Made by a program: the position numbers and the translations under genes. A DNA stretch of 23,141 nt from DATFPK01 sp035264885. Its GTDB lineage: Bacteria > Actinomycetota > Thermoleophilia > Solirubrobacterales > 70-9. Positions 7,181 to 14,631 of the stretch are shown piece by piece. Where the stretch lies: positions 1-23,141 of the forward strand of contig DATFPK010000113.1 in NCBI GenBank assembly GCA_035264885.1, written 5' to 3'. How positions within the stretch are numbered: the stretch's first letter is position 1; each line of letters opens with the position of its first letter. Below the pieces are notes generated by a model that was given only the letters and a program-made list of their open reading frames with translations, ran no database searches and was not told the origin of the DNA.

Positions 7181-7206
7181 GCCGGGTGCCGCTAGCTTCC
7201 CCCGGC
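7181..7206. promoter_or_regulatory. 26-bp dyad centred on the promoter of the CBU_0592-like gene
   Basis: Outer arms GCCGGG (7181-7186) and CCCGGC (7201-7206) and an inner GCTAGC (7191-7196) share the same symmetry centre at 7193.5, giving 20 of 26 positions symmetric. The -10 hexamer TAGCTT starts at that centre, so a bound dimer would block the promoter. This is an operator candidate, and the regulator is unknown. Confidence 0.4.
7193..7198 (+). promoter_or_regulatory. -10 element for the CBU_0592-like gene
   Basis: TAGCTT is followed by 8 nt and ATG at 7207. No Shine-Dalgarno sequence is present. This supports ATG 7207 rather than an in-frame GTG at 7186 that lies upstream of the element. 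Confidence 0.5.
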
Positions 7207-7449
7207 ATGGACCAGATAGCCCAGATCGCCGGAGCGATCCTCATCCTGATCGCCTTCGCCGCCCTGCAGCGCGGCACGATGCGGCCCGACAGCCGGGTCT
7301 ACCTCGGCCTCAACCTGGTCGGCTCGCTGATCCTCAGCGTCGTCGCGCTCGCCGGCTCCGACTGGGGCTTCTTGATGCTCGAGTCGGTCTGGGCGGCGGT
7401 CTCGCTGGCCGGCCTGGTCAGCCTGGCCCGGCGGCGGGGCTTGGCGTAG
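7207..7449 (+). CDS. CBU_0592-like small membrane protein
   Basis: This is an 80-aa protein with three hydrophobic helices: IAQIAGAILILIAFAALQ, YLGLNLVGSLILSVVALAG and FLMLESVWAAVSLAGLVSLA. The order 'helix - QRG..RPDSRVYLGLNLVGS - helix - W.F.xLExVWA..SL.GL' matches the CBU_0592 family of small integral membrane proteins, which have no established function. Codon third positions are almost all G/C in this frame, which supports it as the true coding strand where it overlaps the tail of the methyltransferase frame on the other strand (7299-7449). The start ATG 7207 is chosen from the -10 element. It may be expressed independently of the upstream FHA gene. Confidence 0.83.
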   Translation: MDQIAQIAGAILILIAFAALQRGTMRPDSRVYLGLNLVGSLILSVVALAGSDWGFLMLESVWAAVSLAGLVSLARRRGLA

Positions 7450-8618
7450 AGCACCTGCACGTCCCCCAGCCGGCCCTCGGCGAACCCGGCCTCCGACGAG
7501 CAGAGGTAGAAGAGCCAGAGGCGCTTGAACCGCTCGTCGTAGCCGAGGTCGCGGAGCTGCGGCCACGCGGCGAGGAAACGCCGCCGCCAGGCCGCGAGCG
7601 TCGGCGGGTAGTGGGCGGTGATCTCCTCCATCCATACCTGGCGGAGGTCGGTCACGCGGCCGACCGACGCCGCCATCCGCGCCGGCGACGGGAGGCAGCC
7701 GCCTGGGAAGACGTGCGTGTTGGCGAAGCTGCGGGCCGACTTCTCGGCCTCGTAGAGGCGGTCGTCGATCGTGATCGCCTGAAGGAGCATCAGCCCGTCG
7801 GGCCGCAGCAGCCGGCTGCAGGCGGCGAAGAACTCGCCGAAGTATTGCCAGCCGACCGCCTCGATCATCTCGACCGAGACGAGCCGGTCGTGGGTGCCGC
7901 CCAGGTCGCGGTAGTCGCTCAGCACCACGTCGACCAGGTCGCCGACCCCGGCGTCCTCGACCCGTGCCCGCGCCAGGTCGTGCTGGCGCCGTGAGATCGT
8001 CGCCGTGGTGACCCGGCAGCCGTGCGCGCGGGCGGCGTGGATCGCCAACGCGCCCCAGCCGGAGCCGATCTCGAGCAGGTGCAGCCCCGGGTGGAGATCG
8101 AGCAGCCGGCAGATCCGCTCGACCTTGGCCAGCTGGGCCTCCTCCAGCGAGGCGTCCGGGCGGTCGAAGAACGCGCAGGAGTAGAGCATCCGCTCATCGA
8201 GGAAGGACTCGAAGAGCTCGTTGCCTAGGTCGTAGTGGGCGGCAATGTGACGCCTCGCTGCCGGCCTCGTGTTGGCCGGGACGAGGCGGCGGAGCCGATG
8301 CCAGACACCGCGCGGCCGGGCGACGATCCGGGCGACGGGATCGGCTCGGGCCAGCTCCCGCGCCGTGATCCGGAAGAAGGCGACGAGGTCATCGGCGTCC
8401 CAGGCTCCCTCGACATAGGCCTCGCCGAGACCCAGGCTGCCGCGCATCACCCCGGTCCAGGTGCGCGGGTCATGGACCTCGACCCTGACCGTGAGATCGG
8501 CCTCGGCCGGACCGTAGCCGCGGCGAGCGCCACCCGCGACGAGCTCGAGCCGGCCGGCGCGCAGGCGGCGGAGCAGCGCGCTGACCGCCGCGCGAGCCGC
8601 TCGCTCGCCTGTCGTCAT
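7299..8618 (-). CDS. cfa: Cyclopropane-fatty-acyl-phospholipid synthase-like SAM methyltransferase
   Basis: This 439-aa enzyme is predicted to transfer a methylene/methyl group from S-adenosylmethionine to unsaturated acyl chains of membrane phospholipids. An N-terminal domain (about 1-110) precedes the family hallmarks: IAAHYDLGNELFESFLD (125-141), YSCAFF with Cys148, the SAM motif I LEIGSGWGALAIHAA (182-196), VEMIEAVG with Glu253, and HVFPGGCLPS (302-311). The family-like sequence ends at about residue 394 (DVQVLYAKP). The remaining 45 residues are a basic, low-complexity tail read antisense to the CBU_0592-like gene. The start is ATG 8618, with a TATGAC element 6 nt upstream. It is divergent from the FAD oxidoreductase. 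It may be a Cfa or a related methyl-branching or tuberculostearate-type enzyme. Confidence 0.9.
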   Translation of the reverse strand: MTTGERAARAAVSALLRRLRAGRLELVAGGARRGYGPAEADLTVRVEVHDPRTWTGVMRGSLGLGEAYVEGAWDADDLVAFFRITARELARADPVARIVARPRGVWHRLRRLVPANTRPAARRHIAAHYDLGNELFESFLDERMLYSCAFFDRPDASLEEAQLAKVERICRLLDLHPGLHLLEIGSGWGALAIHAARAHGCRVTTATISRRQHDLARARVEDAGVGDLVDVVLSDYRDLGGTHDRLVSVEMIEAVGWQYFGEFFAACSRLLRPDGLMLLQAITIDDRLYEAEKSARSFANTHVFPGGCLPSPARMAASVGRVTDLRQVWMEEITAHYPPTLAAWRRRFLAAWPQLRDLGYDERFKRLWLFYLCSSEAGFAEGRLGDVQVLYAKPRRRARLTRPASETAAQTDSSIKKPQSEPASATTLRISEPTRLRPR

Positions 8619-8624
8619 GGAGAA

Positions 8625-8630
8625 GTCATA
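8625..8630 (-). promoter_or_regulatory. Probable -10 element, leaderless start of the cfa-like gene
   Basis: TATGAC on the minus strand ends 6 nt before ATG 8618. The last base deviates from TANNNT, but the spacing matches the other leaderless starts and no RBS is present. Confidence 0.45.
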
Positions 8631-8681
8631 CCGCCTCCGAGCAGGCAAGATGTGGGAATCACCGCGAACGTCACCGAGCGG

Positions 8682-10274
8682 ATGGGCCGAGTCGGGTTGC
8701 CGGCGCCGATGGCCGAGCTCGCCGGCCGCGACTGGGATGCGGTCGTGGTCGGGGGTGGCCACAATGGCTTGACGGCCGCCGCCTACCTCGCCCGGGCAGG
8801 GCTGAGCGTTCTCGTCCTCGAGCGCCGCGAGGTCCTCGGCGGGGCGTGCACGGCCGAGCGCCCCTTCGGCGACGATCGTTATGTCGTCAGCCCCTGCGCC
8901 TACGTGGCGGGTCTGCTCGACCCCCTCGTGATCCGCGAGCTGGACCTCGAGCGCCGTGGCTTCCGGGTCACGCTGGCCGACCCGAACCTCTGGTGCCCCT
9001 TCCCCGACGGCACGTCCTTCGCCGAGTTCCTCGACGACGACCGGACGGCCGCGCACATGCGCGCGAACGGCTTCGCCGAGGCCGACGTCGAGGGCCTGCT
9101 GGCCTACGAGGACTTCTTCGACCGGATCCGGCTCCGCCTCCGCCATGGCCCCGCCGGTGACACCTGGCACCACCCGTCGCCCTCCCGCGAGGAGCTCGAG
9201 AGGCTGCTGGGCGACGACGAGATGATCGCGGTGGTCTTCGAGGAGTCGATCGCCGAGACGATCGACCGTTACGTCGGCGACGAGCGGCTCCGCCACGCGC
9301 TCTGGGGCCAGGGCGTGATCGGCACCTTCGCCGGACCCCACACGCCCGGCACCTCCGGGATCAAGCTGATGCACGGCCAGGGGGACCTGCTCGGTCAGGG
9401 GCCGAACTGGGGGTACGTCGAAGGCGGCATGGGGCGCGTGTCCTTCGCCCTGGCCGAGGCCGCGATCGAGGCGGGTGCGCTGGTCGCCGCCGGTGTCCCG
9501 GTCGCCGAGATTCTCCCCGGAGAGGGCGTGCGGGTCGAGAGCGGCGAGCTGGTCCGGGCGCGGACCATCCTCTGCAATGCCGACCCCAAGCGGGCCCTCG
9601 CGATGCTCGACCCGGCGGTCGTCCCGGAAGGGTTCAGGGCGCGGATCGAGTCATGGCAGACGCGCTCGCCGGTCGTCAAGGTCAACGCGGCGCTCTCCCG
9701 GATGCCGACGTTCGAGGCCGCCGGCGAGGTCGAGGCGCACCGGGCGATGATCACCGTGACCCCCGGACTGGACGCGGGGCAGGAGGCGTTCGACGCCGTC
9801 CAGCGCGGCGAGCCCCGTATCGCCTTCGCCGAGCTCTACTTCCAGAGCGCCTATGACCGCAGCGTCGTTCCCGAGGGCGGCGAGACGATGAGCGCGTTCT
9901 GCCAGTACGCGCCCTACGAGCCGGCCGAGGGCGACTGGGACTCGCGGCGGGCGGAGATCGGCGCGATGGTGCTGGACCAGATCGCCGCGTACGCGCCCGA
10001 CGTCCACGAGTGCGTCCGGGAGGTCGAAGTGCTGGGCCCGCCCGATGTCGAGGCCCGCATCGGCCTGACCGGCGGGCAGATCTTCCAGGGGGACGCCCTC
10101 CCCGACCAGATGTGGGACCGCCGGCTCGACTACCGCACGCCGGTCGAAGGGCTCTACCTCTGCGGCGCCGCGACTCATCCCGGCGGGTCGGTCATCGCCT
10201 TGAACGGCCGCAATGCGGCGCTGGCCGCCCTGGCGGACGCCAAGCATCCGGCGGCGTCGGCCGCGGGGGCATGA
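8682..10274 (+). CDS. NAD(P)/FAD-dependent oxidoreductase, phytoene desaturase/PYROXD2-like
   Basis: This is a flavoprotein of about 530 aa. The dinucleotide-binding motif DAVVVGGGHNGLTAAAYLARAG lies at about residues 19-40, followed by VLVLERREVLGGACTAE (43-59), the pattern of the phytoene desaturase/PYROXD2 group. The C-terminus carries the second FAD signature, GLYLCGAATHPGGSVIALNGRNAA. Other family-like segments are GPNWGYVEGGMGRVSFALAEAA and LTGGQIFQGDALPDQMW. The substrate is not predictable. Carotenoid partners (crtB, crtE) are absent, so carotenoid desaturation is not supported. The start is uncertain: ATG 8682 is used, while GTG 8652 and ATG 8709 are in frame. A further upstream extension would run antisense into cfa. 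Its stop overlaps the next ATG (ATGA). Confidence 0.87.
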   Translation: MGRVGLPAPMAELAGRDWDAVVVGGGHNGLTAAAYLARAGLSVLVLERREVLGGACTAERPFGDDRYVVSPCAYVAGLLDPLVIRELDLERRGFRVTLADPNLWCPFPDGTSFAEFLDDDRTAAHMRANGFAEADVEGLLAYEDFFDRIRLRLRHGPAGDTWHHPSPSREELERLLGDDEMIAVVFEESIAETIDRYVGDERLRHALWGQGVIGTFAGPHTPGTSGIKLMHGQGDLLGQGPNWGYVEGGMGRVSFALAEAAIEAGALVAAGVPVAEILPGEGVRVESGELVRARTILCNADPKRALAMLDPAVVPEGFRARIESWQTRSPVVKVNAALSRMPTFEAAGEVEAHRAMITVTPGLDAGQEAFDAVQRGEPRIAFAELYFQSAYDRSVVPEGGETMSAFCQYAPYEPAEGDWDSRRAEIGAMVLDQIAAYAPDVHECVREVEVLGPPDVEARIGLTGGQIFQGDALPDQMWDRRLDYRTPVEGLYLCGAATHPGGSVIALNGRNAALAALADAKHPAASAAGA

Positions 10275-11563
10275 AAGGGCGCTTGCAGCGCGGGCACCCG
10301 GGCGACCGCAGCCGGGGCGCTGCGCGAGTGTTCGTGGAGGGAGTGGGCCCGACGCTGAACAGCGCCGATCGTGCCCGCGCGTTCGCGCGCGGGGCCCTCT
10401 GCGCGTTCGTATTTCTGCTCTTGCTGGCGCCGGGCGCCGGCGCCCAATCGACCGGCGGGATCGACAACGAGCCCGGCAACGGCGGGACCACCGCGCTCGA
10501 CCGGCCCGGAATGTGGATCTGGTACGTGTCCAAGTCCCAGGGCGGCGACCCCGCGCGGATCGCGGCGCGGGCCCACCGCTCGGGGATCGGCACCGTCTAC
10601 ATCAAGTCGGGAGACAGCGACCACACCTGGGCGCAGTTCAACCGGCCGCTTGTCGCGGAGCTGAAGCGGCGCGGCCTCGGCGTCTGCGCATGGCAGTTCG
10701 TCTACGGCAACAAACCGTTCGGCGAGGCCAAGGTGGGCGCCGCCTCGGTCCGCCGGGGCGCCGACTGCCTGGTGATCGACGCAGAGGGCCACTACGAGGG
10801 CAGGTACGCCGCAGCCGACCGCTACATCCGCGCGCTGCGGGCGCGGATCGGCCGTGATTTCCCCCTTTCGCTGGCGAGCTTCCCGTATGTCGACTACCAC
10901 CCGGCGTTCCCGTACTCGGTCTTCATGGGGCCCGGCGGCGCGCAGTACAACCAGCCGCAGATGTACTGGCGGGCGATCGGCACCTCGGTCCGCACCGTCT
11001 ACGAGCACACCTACCTCTACAACCGCGTCTTCCAGCGGCCGATCTACCCGATCGGGCAGACCTACGGCGGGCCGACCAAAGGCGAGCTGAAGGGCTTCCG
11101 CCGGTTCGCGGTCAGCTACGACCGGCTCGCCCCGAGCTGGTGGTCCTGGCAGGAGACCTCGCGCCCCGAGTGGCGGGCGCTCGGGTCGGCGATCCCGGGT
11201 CCGGTTGCGAACTACCGTCCGATCCGCCGGCACCCGGTGCTGCGCCGCGGCAACAAGGGCGACCTGGTCGTCTGGGCCCAGATGCACCTCGTCGGCGCCG
11301 GTGCGAGCCTGCCGATCACCGGCCTGTTCGGGCCGAAGACCCAGGCGGCGGTCCGCGCCTTCCAGCGCGGGCACGGCCTCACCGCCGACGGCGTGATCGG
11401 CCAGGCCACCTGGCGCCGCCTGCTCCTCGTCCGACCCCAGCGTCCTCGCTGGTCGCGGGCCCGCAGCCGGCGGCTCGGACGCGCGACCGGTGCCCCTGCG
11501 GTCCCGCTGTCGGCGTCCCTCGCAGCCCGCGGCTACGAGATCGACCCCGGACCGCGCCCGTGA
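10271..11563 (+). CDS. Secreted TIM-barrel glycoside-hydrolase-like protein with peptidoglycan-binding domain
   Basis: This is a 430-aa protein. The hydrophobic core GALCAFVFLLLLAPGAGAQ (41-59) is a signal peptide, with cleavage near 58. The 40-residue n-region is long, so a later GTG (10328, 10334 or 10343) may be the true start. Residues about 78-305 resemble a secreted alpha/beta-barrel: GMWIWYVSKSQGG, SGIGTVYIKSGD, GLGVCAWQFVYG, then ADCLVIDAEGHYEG, whose D170/E172 are plausible catalytic acids. Residues 324-386 are a PG_binding_1 domain (LRRGNKGDLVVWAQ, TGLFGPKTQAAVRAFQ, DGVIGQATW). It therefore probably acts on or is held by the cell wall. Its TGA overlaps the next gene's GTG (GTGA), and it overlaps the upstream oxidoreductase stop. 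Confidence 0.87.
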   Translation: MKGRLQRGHPGDRSRGAARVFVEGVGPTLNSADRARAFARGALCAFVFLLLLAPGAGAQSTGGIDNEPGNGGTTALDRPGMWIWYVSKSQGGDPARIAARAHRSGIGTVYIKSGDSDHTWAQFNRPLVAELKRRGLGVCAWQFVYGNKPFGEAKVGAASVRRGADCLVIDAEGHYEGRYAAADRYIRALRARIGRDFPLSLASFPYVDYHPAFPYSVFMGPGGAQYNQPQMYWRAIGTSVRTVYEHTYLYNRVFQRPIYPIGQTYGGPTKGELKGFRRFAVSYDRLAPSWWSWQETSRPEWRALGSAIPGPVANYRPIRRHPVLRRGNKGDLVVWAQMHLVGAGASLPITGLFGPKTQAAVRAFQRGHGLTADGVIGQATWRRLLLVRPQRPRWSRARSRRLGRATGAPAVPLSASLAARGYEIDPGPRP

Positions 11564-12651
11564 GCCGAGGCCGCCGGATGGTGCTCGCGGCGCTGGCGGC
11601 CGCGGCACTGGTCCTCGCCGCGGTGCCGGGCGCCCTCGCGGCTCGCGGCCCGCTCCCGGCTGCCGCCTTCGACATCGCGCCCCCGTCGCCACCCCTCCGC
11701 GACGCGGTGCTGCCGGCGCCCAGCGCCACCGCCTCCCGGGCGCTACGGGGCGGCCAGGCCGGCCGCTATCCCGTCAACGACGGCCAGGGACGCACCGTCG
11801 CGATCTCCGTGACGCCGGCCTGCGAGGTCACCTGCAACGCCGCCAACCCGCAGGCGGTCGCGAACTTCCTCGGCAACCTGATCCACGGCGACGAGATGAG
11901 CCTGCTGCGGGTGGAGCTGGTCGCTCCCACCCCCGAGATGGCGACGATCTGCGGCCAGGGCGCCCTCGCCTGCTACTTCTCCGGCGCCAACCGGATGGTG
12001 ATCAGCGGTGACGACGACGCCGCGCCGGACGGGGCGACCCGCGCGTTCATCATCGCCCACGAGTACGGCCACCACGTCGCGCAGCACCGCCTCAACCCGC
12101 CGTTCGAGCCGGCGATCAACTACGGGACGAAGCGCTGGTCCAGCTTCGAGCGCGTCTGCCAGGGGGCCCGTCGCGGCCAGTACTTCCCCGGCGACCAGGG
12201 CAATCACTACTTCCAGAACCCCGGCGAGGCCTTCGCCGAGTCATTCGCCTTCACCAAGTTCCCGAACGCCCCGGTGCAGTGGGCCTGGATCGACTCGCTG
12301 AGGCCGCGCCGGGGGTCGTTCCGGGCGATCCGGGCCGACACGTTGAGGCCTTGGGCGCACCGGACGCGGGCCATCGTGCGCGGGGAGCTCAGCGGCCGCG
12401 AGGTGCTCACGGCGCGCCGGGTCAGGACGCCGCTCGACGGCGTGCTCAGCGTCCGGCTCGAAGGGCCGCGCCGCTCCGACTTCGACCTCCTCCTGCGTGA
12501 CGGCGCCGGCCGGGTCGTGCGCCGCTCCCAGGGGGTCGGGTCCGAAGAGCGCGTCTCGTTCCTGATCTGCGGACAGGCCCGGTTCCGCGCGGTCGTCCGC
12601 AGGGCCGACGGGCCGGGCGGCGACTTCAAGCTCGTCTTCCGCCGGCCCTGA
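11560..12651 (+). CDS. Secreted zinc metallopeptidase (HEYGH type)
   Basis: This is a 363-aa protein. The signal peptide is at 1-28 (MSRGRRMVLAALAAAALVLA and onward, cleavage near ALA). The central domain has the zinc motif HEYGHHV (H167, E168, H171) preceded by the strand RAFIIA. Downstream, NPGEAFAESFAF gives an acidic third-ligand candidate (E223 or E227), the gluzincin pattern. Four cysteines (88, 92, 131, 138) suggest disulfides, as expected outside the cell. After about residue 265 comes a beta-rich C-terminal domain (REVLTARRVRTPLDGVLSVRL, then FDLLLRDGAGRVVRRS) resembling a bacterial pre-peptidase (PPC) domain. It is coupled by GTGA to the peptidoglycan-binding gene, so both are probably exported together. 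The substrate is unknown. Confidence 0.87.
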   Translation: MSRGRRMVLAALAAAALVLAAVPGALAARGPLPAAAFDIAPPSPPLRDAVLPAPSATASRALRGGQAGRYPVNDGQGRTVAISVTPACEVTCNAANPQAVANFLGNLIHGDEMSLLRVELVAPTPEMATICGQGALACYFSGANRMVISGDDDAAPDGATRAFIIAHEYGHHVAQHRLNPPFEPAINYGTKRWSSFERVCQGARRGQYFPGDQGNHYFQNPGEAFAESFAFTKFPNAPVQWAWIDSLRPRRGSFRAIRADTLRPWAHRTRAIVRGELSGREVLTARRVRTPLDGVLSVRLEGPRRSDFDLLLRDGAGRVVRRSQGVGSEERVSFLICGQARFRAVVRRADGPGGDFKLVFRRP

Positions 12652-12652
12652 C

Positions 12653-13495
12653 CTAGGGCCCGGCGATCCGGGTCGCGAGCCGGCCGAGCTGCGGTGACTG
12701 GATCACGACCTCGTCGCCGTCGCCGAGCCAGACCCGCGGCTGCCGGGCGCCGCCGACCCCGGCCGGCGTGCCGGTGGCGACGATGTCGCCGGGCTCGAGC
12801 GTCATCAGGGTCGAGAGGAGGGCGAGGAGCTCGGCGATCGGGAAGATCAGGTCGTCGGTGCGAGCCGCCTGCATCTCCTCGCCGTTCAGGGTCAGGCTGA
12901 AGTCGACCGCGTCGGTCTGGACCTCGTCGAGGGTCGTGATCGCCGGGCCGCAGGGGGCCGAGCCGTCGAAGACCTTGCCTGCCATCCACTGCGGCGTCGC
13001 GAACTGAAGGTCGCGGGCCGAGAGGTCGTTGAAGAGGGTCAGCCCGGCGACGTGGTCGAGCGCGTCATCCGGCTGGACCGAGGCGGCGCGACGGCCGACG
13101 ACGAAGGCCACCTCGGCCTCGTAGTCGACCTTGCGCGAGGCGGCCGGCAGTCGGACCGTCGCCCCCGGCGCGGCGAGCGCGTTGCAGTACTTGCCGAAGA
13201 TCGTCGGCGAATCGGGCGGGTCGAGGCCGGCCTCGGCGGCGTGCGAGCGGTAGTTGAGGCCGATGCAGACGATCTTCTCGGGGTGGGGGAGGGGCGGCAG
13301 GAGGGCGGGCGAGCCGCCGAGTGGCGCGGCGCCCGCGGCGGCATCGGCCAGGTCTCCGACGCGGTCCCCCGCGAGCAGCTCGCGCAGGGAGGAGCGGTGC
13401 GGTTCGCCGAGCGCCTGCCAGGCATCGACGACCCCGGCCTCGGCGAGGATCCCCGCCCGCGGCCCCTCTTCGGCTGCGTAGGTGACAAGCCTCAC
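12653..13495 (-). CDS. Fumarylacetoacetate hydrolase family protein
   Basis: This is a 280-aa enzyme of the FAH fold, whose members hydrolyse C-C bonds in acylpyruvates or isomerise/decarboxylate 2-oxo acids. Visible hallmarks are KIVCIGLNYRSHAAEAG (74-90), PTIFGKYCNAL (97-107), and the metal-binding DYEAEVAFVVG with E126 and E128. FNDLSARDLQ with D157, GKVFDGSAPCGP (173-184) and GDIVATGTPAGVG complete the set. The N-terminal part (1-70) is the shorter domain of the family. The exact substrate cannot be read off the sequence, and no aromatic catabolism genes are adjacent. The start is GTG 13495, with TAGGCT 7 nt upstream and no RBS. Its stop is 1 nt from the convergent metallopeptidase stop. 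Confidence 0.92.
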   Translation of the reverse strand: MRLVTYAAEEGPRAGILAEAGVVDAWQALGEPHRSSLRELLAGDRVGDLADAAAGAAPLGGSPALLPPLPHPEKIVCIGLNYRSHAAEAGLDPPDSPTIFGKYCNALAAPGATVRLPAASRKVDYEAEVAFVVGRRAASVQPDDALDHVAGLTLFNDLSARDLQFATPQWMAGKVFDGSAPCGPAITTLDEVQTDAVDFSLTLNGEEMQAARTDDLIFPIAELLALLSTLMTLEPGDIVATGTPAGVGGARQPRVWLGDGDEVVIQSPQLGRLATRIAGP

Positions 13496-13502
13496 GGCGG
13501 CC

Positions 13503-13508
13503 AGCCTA
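13503..13508 (-). promoter_or_regulatory. -10 element, leaderless start of the FAH-family gene
   Basis: TAGGCT (minus) ends 7 nt before GTG 13495. No Shine-Dalgarno sequence is present. Confidence 0.55.
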
Positions 13509-13538
13509 TCCGGCCCGAGGCGTCGCGCCCCACCTCGT

Positions 13539-13544
13539 CATAAT
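13539..13544 (+). promoter_or_regulatory. -10 element of tRNA-Asp
   Basis: CATAAT, one base from TATAAT, ends 11 nt before the tRNA. This leaves room for a 5' leader of a few bases. No -35 match is visible. Confidence 0.5.
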
Positions 13545-13555
13545 CACTGCCCTAC

Positions 13556-13629
<74 letters not shown>

Positions 13630-13673
13630 TGTCAGCTCCTCGCACCGAACTCAGGTGGGGCTGTCGGCCGAGC

Positions 13674-14567
13674 TCACGAGGCTGATCCGGGTCGCCGGCG
13701 CTCCCAGGCCTCGCGGGCTTCGCGGATCTCCTCCGCGCCGGCGGACCCACCGACGCGCACCGAGGTGTCCGACAGGTCGGTGCCCTTGGCTGCGTTCGTC
13801 GCGTGTCTGCGCCCCAATCCCGGCAAGGCGTGAACCCAGCGGAGGACCCGCGGATAGAAGACGACGCCCGCCGCCGGGCCCTCGACGGCTGCGACCAGGG
13901 TGCGAGCCGCGCCCTCGAGGCTGCCGAGGCCGGGGCGGCCTTCGAGCCATTGCGAGCCTCCTCGCAGGACCCGGTTCTCGGTCGAACCGGCGGTGTCGAT
14001 CGCACCGAGGGCCACCTCGACCACGCGCACGCCTCGCGGCTCGAGCTCGAGGTGCATCGTTTGCGTGATCGACGCCAGCCCCGCCCGGGACGCGGCGTAG
14101 TGACCCAGGTGGGGGAAGGGTGAGACCCGGGCCATCGACCCTGTGTTTACGATCACGCCCTCCCCACGCGCCACCATCCGCGGGGCGATCGCCGCGACCA
14201 TGGCCAGTGGACTCCAGAGGTTGGTCTCGAAGATCGACCGCGCCTCGTCCCTTTCGCCCACCACCCAGGAGAGACCCTGAATGCTGGAGCCCGCGTTGTT
14301 GACCAGCACATCGATCTCACCGAGCAGCTCGCGGGCCTGCTCGGCGACGTCGGTTGCGTTCCCGCGCTCGCCGAGGTCGGCGGCGATCACCGCCGGCCGC
14401 GGGTGGCCGGCGCTCTCGATTTCATCGGCGAGGGCCCGGAGACGCCCCTCCCGGCGGGCCACCACGACCAGCCGCCCCCCTTGGGCCGACAAGAGCCGTG
14501 ACGCGGCCTCGCCGATCCCGCTGGAAGCGCCGGTCACCACTATCCCCTTGCCGCCTATTGACGCCAT
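13674..14567 (-). CDS. Short-chain dehydrogenase/reductase with YxxxR instead of YxxxK
   Basis: This is a 297-aa Rossmann-fold oxidoreductase. The cofactor motif TGASSGIG is at 12-19, ARREGRL (37-43) suggests an NADP preference, AADLG at 62-66, NNAG at 90-93, and the catalytic Ser is in NTGSMA (S144). The catalytic tyrosine is Y157, but the residue four positions on is Arg161 (codon CGG at 14087-14085), not the nearly invariant Lys. The C-terminus (about 240-297) is a longer, basic extension past the core fold. The start is ATG 14567, with GGGGTGAT just upstream. It is divergent from a TetR gene, with two palindromic operators between them, so it is very likely that repressor's target. The substrate is unknown. 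Confidence 0.9.
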   Translation of the reverse strand: MASIGGKGIVVTGASSGIGEAASRLLSAQGGRLVVVARREGRLRALADEIESAGHPRPAVIAADLGERGNATDVAEQARELLGEIDVLVNNAGSSIQGLSWVVGERDEARSIFETNLWSPLAMVAAIAPRMVARGEGVIVNTGSMARVSPFPHLGHYAASRAGLASITQTMHLELEPRGVRVVEVALGAIDTAGSTENRVLRGGSQWLEGRPGLGSLEGAARTLVAAVEGPAAGVVFYPRVLRWVHALPGLGRRHATNAAKGTDLSDTSVRVGGSAGAEEIREAREAWERRRPGSAS

Positions 14568-14582
14568 AGATCACCCCAATCG

Positions 14583-14602
14583 TTTAGACCGTTCGGTCGA
14601 AA
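14583..14602. promoter_or_regulatory. TetR operator site 1 (SDR side)
   Basis: The core GACCG-TT-CGGTC is flanked by TTTA and GAAA, so it is palindromic except for one position per arm. It overlaps the predicted SDR promoter (TAGGTT at 14601-14606, minus) and its start region. The centre is 29 bp from site 2. Confidence 0.7.
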
Positions 14603-14606
14603 CCTA
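14601..14606 (-). promoter_or_regulatory. Probable -10 element of the SDR gene
   Basis: TAGGTT on the minus strand would start transcription near 14594, giving a leader of about 27 nt containing the GGGGTGAT ribosome-binding site. It is overlapped by operator site 1. Confidence 0.4.
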
Positions 14607-14611
14607 CCACG

Positions 14612-14631
14612 ATTCGACCGTTCGGTCGAAT
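14612..14631. promoter_or_regulatory. TetR operator site 2 (autoregulatory)
   Basis: A perfect 9-2-9 palindrome: ATTCGACCG-TT-CGGTCGAAT. Its last base is the first base of the TACGCT -10 element of the TetR gene, so repressor binding would directly block that promoter. Confidence 0.78.

Noticed and set aside
8235..8681. N-terminal extension of the FAD oxidoreductase frame
   Set aside because: It would be antisense to the cfa N-terminus, and the dinucleotide-binding motif is expected close to the start.
8619..9374. N-terminal extension of the cfa-like frame up to 9374
   Set aside because: It runs antisense through the oxidoreductase gene. The TATGAC element and the usual family N-terminus support ATG 8618.
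8682..10274. Carotenoid desaturase (crtI) assignment
   Set aside because: The motifs fit the wider phytoene-desaturase/PYROXD2 family, but no carotenoid biosynthesis partner is adjacent.
10175..11692. 505-codon minus-strand frame across the peptidoglycan-binding gene
   Set aside because: An antisense shadow. The opposite strand encodes a signal peptide and a recognisable PG_binding_1 domain.
13630..13673. Integration site at the 3' end of tRNA-Asp
   Set aside because: No integrase gene and no second copy of the tRNA 3' end are visible in the window.
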